A DNA stretch of 6,970 bases from Acidobacteriaceae bacterium (GTDB lineage: Bacteria > Acidobacteriota > Terriglobia > Terriglobales > Acidobacteriaceae). Positions 5,812 through 6,970 of this stretch are shown here, piece after piece (position 1 is the first letter of the stretch; each line of letters starts with the position of its first letter). Location of the stretch: NCBI GenBank assembly GCA_003166055.1, contig PMWR01000517.1:4939-11908 (forward strand), in the 5' to 3' direction. The notes beneath the pieces were generated by a model. It ran no database searches. It saw only the letters and a list, made by a program, of their open reading frames with translations, and had not been told where the DNA came from. Both the position numbers and the translations under genes were made by a program.

Positions 5812-6288
5812 ATGACGTTTGACATCCAGGAGATCCTGGGTTTTCTCCCCCACCGCTACCCTTTTTTGATGATCGACCGGATCGTCGAATTTGAGCCACG
5901 CAAGCGGATTGTGGCCATCAAGAACGTGACCATCAATGAGCAGTTTTTCCAAGGCCACTTTCCCGGCTATCCGATCATGCCCGGGGTACTGGTGGTGGAG
6001 GCGATGGCCCAGGCCGGTGGCATCATCATGATGGCCGAGATTCCCGACCGCGACAAGAAGCTGGTGGTTTTTACCGGCATCGAGCGCGCCAAGTTTCGCC
6101 GCCCCGTGACGCCCGGCGACCAGTTGCGCATTGAGGTCGATGTGTTGTCGTTCCGCACGCGTGCGGGGCGCATTGAGGGCAAGGCTTACGTGGACGGAAA
6201 GCTGGCCTGCCAGGCCACGCTCACCTGCGCTGTGGTGCCCAGGGTGAACGAACCCAATCCTCCTTTGGACGCGGGGACGCCGGAGTGA
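5812..6288 (+). CDS. fabZ: 3-hydroxyacyl-ACP dehydratase FabZ
   Basis: FabZ removes water from (3R)-hydroxyacyl-ACP to give trans-2-enoyl-ACP in fatty acid elongation, competing with LpxA for hydroxyacyl-ACP. The 158-residue product is close to the usual 145-155. It opens with the family pattern [20 protein letters not shown] (residues 5-24). The active-site helix region carries [11 protein letters not shown] with catalytic H49, followed by E63 in VVEAMAQ. The hot-dog fold strand motif [17 protein letters not shown] follows. GGAG at 5801-5804 is seven bases before the ATG. It overlaps lpxA by four bases (GTGA), so the two are translationally coupled, the classic lipid A gene order. The lpxD gene often found upstream is absent here; instead the GGDEF-EAL gene precedes it. 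Confidence 0.97.
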   Translation: MTFDIQEILGFLPHRYPFLMIDRIVEFEPRKRIVAIKNVTINEQFFQGHFPGYPIMPGVLVVEAMAQAGGIIMMAEIPDRDKKLVVFTGIERAKFRRPVTPGDQLRIEVDVLSFRTRAGRIEGKAYVDGKLACQATLTCAVVPRVNEPNPPLDAGTPE

Positions 6289-6970
6289 GCGTTCATCCAA
6301 GCGCCATCGTCGCGCCGGGCGCCGTCGTTCCGGAATCCTGCTCGATTGGTCCCTTTTGCACCATCGGCCCGGAGGTGATGCTGGGCGAGAATTGCAAGCT
6401 CATTTCGCACGTGGTTTTGGACGGGCGCACGCGGATCGGCGCGCGCAACGTCTTTCATCCCTTCTGCTCGATTGGCGTAGCGCCGCAGGACTTGAAGTAT
6501 GGCGGCGAGCCGACGGAAACCGAGATCGGCGATGACAATACCATCCGCGAGAGCGTGACCATCAGCCGCGGCACGGTGAAGGGTGGCGGCGTAACGCGGC
6601 TTGGCTCCAACTGCCTGCTCATGACGTGCGTGCATATCGGCCATGACAGCCACGTGGGAAGCCACTGCATCCTGGCCAATGCGGCCACGCTGGCCGGGCA
6701 TGTGATCATCGAGGACTACGTCACGCTGGGCGCTTTCTGCCCTGTGCATCAGTTCTGCATTGTGGGCCAATATGCCTTCATCGGCGGAGGCACGATTGTG
6801 ACCCAGGATGTGTTGCCGTTTTCGCTTACCTCGGCCAAGCGCGAGAACAAGGCCTTCGGGATCAACAAAATCGGGCTTGCGCGGCGCGGCTTCTCTCCCG
6901 AGCGGCTGCAATTGTTGCAGAGAGCATTTCGGCTGCTGCTGACCTCAAAGCTGAATACCTCGCAGGCGCT
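6285..6970 (+). CDS. lpxA: UDP-N-acetylglucosamine O-acyltransferase LpxA (3' end beyond window)
   Basis: LpxA transfers a 3-hydroxyacyl chain from ACP to the 3-position of UDP-GlcNAc, the first step of lipid A synthesis, in the cytoplasm. The 228 codons present cover the left-handed beta-helix of hexapeptide repeats and the start of the C-terminal domain; about 30 residues are cut off. Family marks are APQDLKYGGEP (66-76), H117 and catalytic H120 in VHIGHD, LANAATLAGH (130-139), VHQFC (154-158) and GLARRGFS. By alignment from memory, G168 corresponds to E. coli G173, the acyl-chain ruler that favours C14 chains over C10. The loop before FGIN is one residue longer than in E. coli and lacks the histidine equivalent to H191. 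The GTG at 6285 overlaps the fabZ stop; GGGGA at 6273-6277 is a plausible ribosome binding site. Confidence 0.96.
   Translation, partial: MSVHPSAIVAPGAVVPESCSIGPFCTIGPEVMLGENCKLISHVVLDGRTRIGARNVFHPFCSIGVAPQDLKYGGEPTETEIGDDNTIRESVTISRGTVKGGGVTRLGSNCLLMTCVHIGHDSHVGSHCILANAATLAGHVIIEDYVTLGAFCPVHQFCIVGQYAFIGGGTIVTQDVLPFSLTSAKRENKAFGINKIGLARRGFSPERLQLLQRAFRLLLTSKLNTSQA

Noticed and set aside
5790..5822. Ten-codon open frame overlapping the fabZ start, possible leader peptide
   Set aside because: It has no ribosome binding site of its own and no attenuator-like stem follows; it is likely chance.
5272..6300. 342-codon minus-strand open frame
   Set aside because: It spans the EAL end and all of fabZ in antisense. 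Both plus-strand genes are certain, and the translation is His/Arg/Gly-rich in the way shadow frames are.
6186..6911. 241-codon minus-strand open frame
   Set aside because: Antisense to lpxA, whose hexapeptide repeats are unmistakable.

Overview
The window is GC-rich (roughly 60% by eye), gene-dense bacterial chromosome. A lipid A operon start (fabZ-lpxA) shows a Gram-negative envelope. The best guess is Acidobacteriota. This rests on protein style: a secreted protein joining a CxxCH heme site to squalene-cyclase-like repeats behind a small beta-rich domain, plus a LolA-like secreted protein. It is recognition from memory, not a search result. No mobile element, RNA gene, CRISPR array or phage gene is visible, and no gene-free stretch exceeds 300 bases.

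Layout, left to right. A minus-strand gene (ends at 7, starts at 1434) encodes the exported heme-motif/alpha-toroid protein. It diverges from a plus-strand MmcQ/YjbR-family gene (1561-2001). The intergenic region between them holds a perfect 18-bp palindrome just upstream of the minus gene, placed like a repressor operator. Next come a 63-residue hydrophobic membrane protein (2103-2294), a FabG-like short-chain dehydrogenase (2346-3137) and, 28 bp on, a secreted LolA-like protein (3166-3969) with a strong ribosome binding site.

After a 135-bp gap with a good sigma-54 promoter candidate lies a GGDEF-EAL protein (4105-5721). Its GGDEF motif is destroyed, but every EAL catalytic residue is present, so it is probably a c-di-GMP phosphodiesterase. 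The window ends with fabZ (5812-6288) and lpxA (from 6285, cut by the window edge). These overlap by four bases and follow a TATAAT box.

Functionally, fabZ and lpxA form one unit: hydroxyacyl-ACP metabolism feeding the first step of lipid A synthesis. The SDR and the LolA-like gene are probably co-transcribed. The other genes look independently controlled. The points most worth checking are the operator-like palindrome, the heme-toroid protein, the sigma-54 site before the phosphodiesterase gene, and possible leaderless starts. I see no multi-gene defence or biosynthetic system here.
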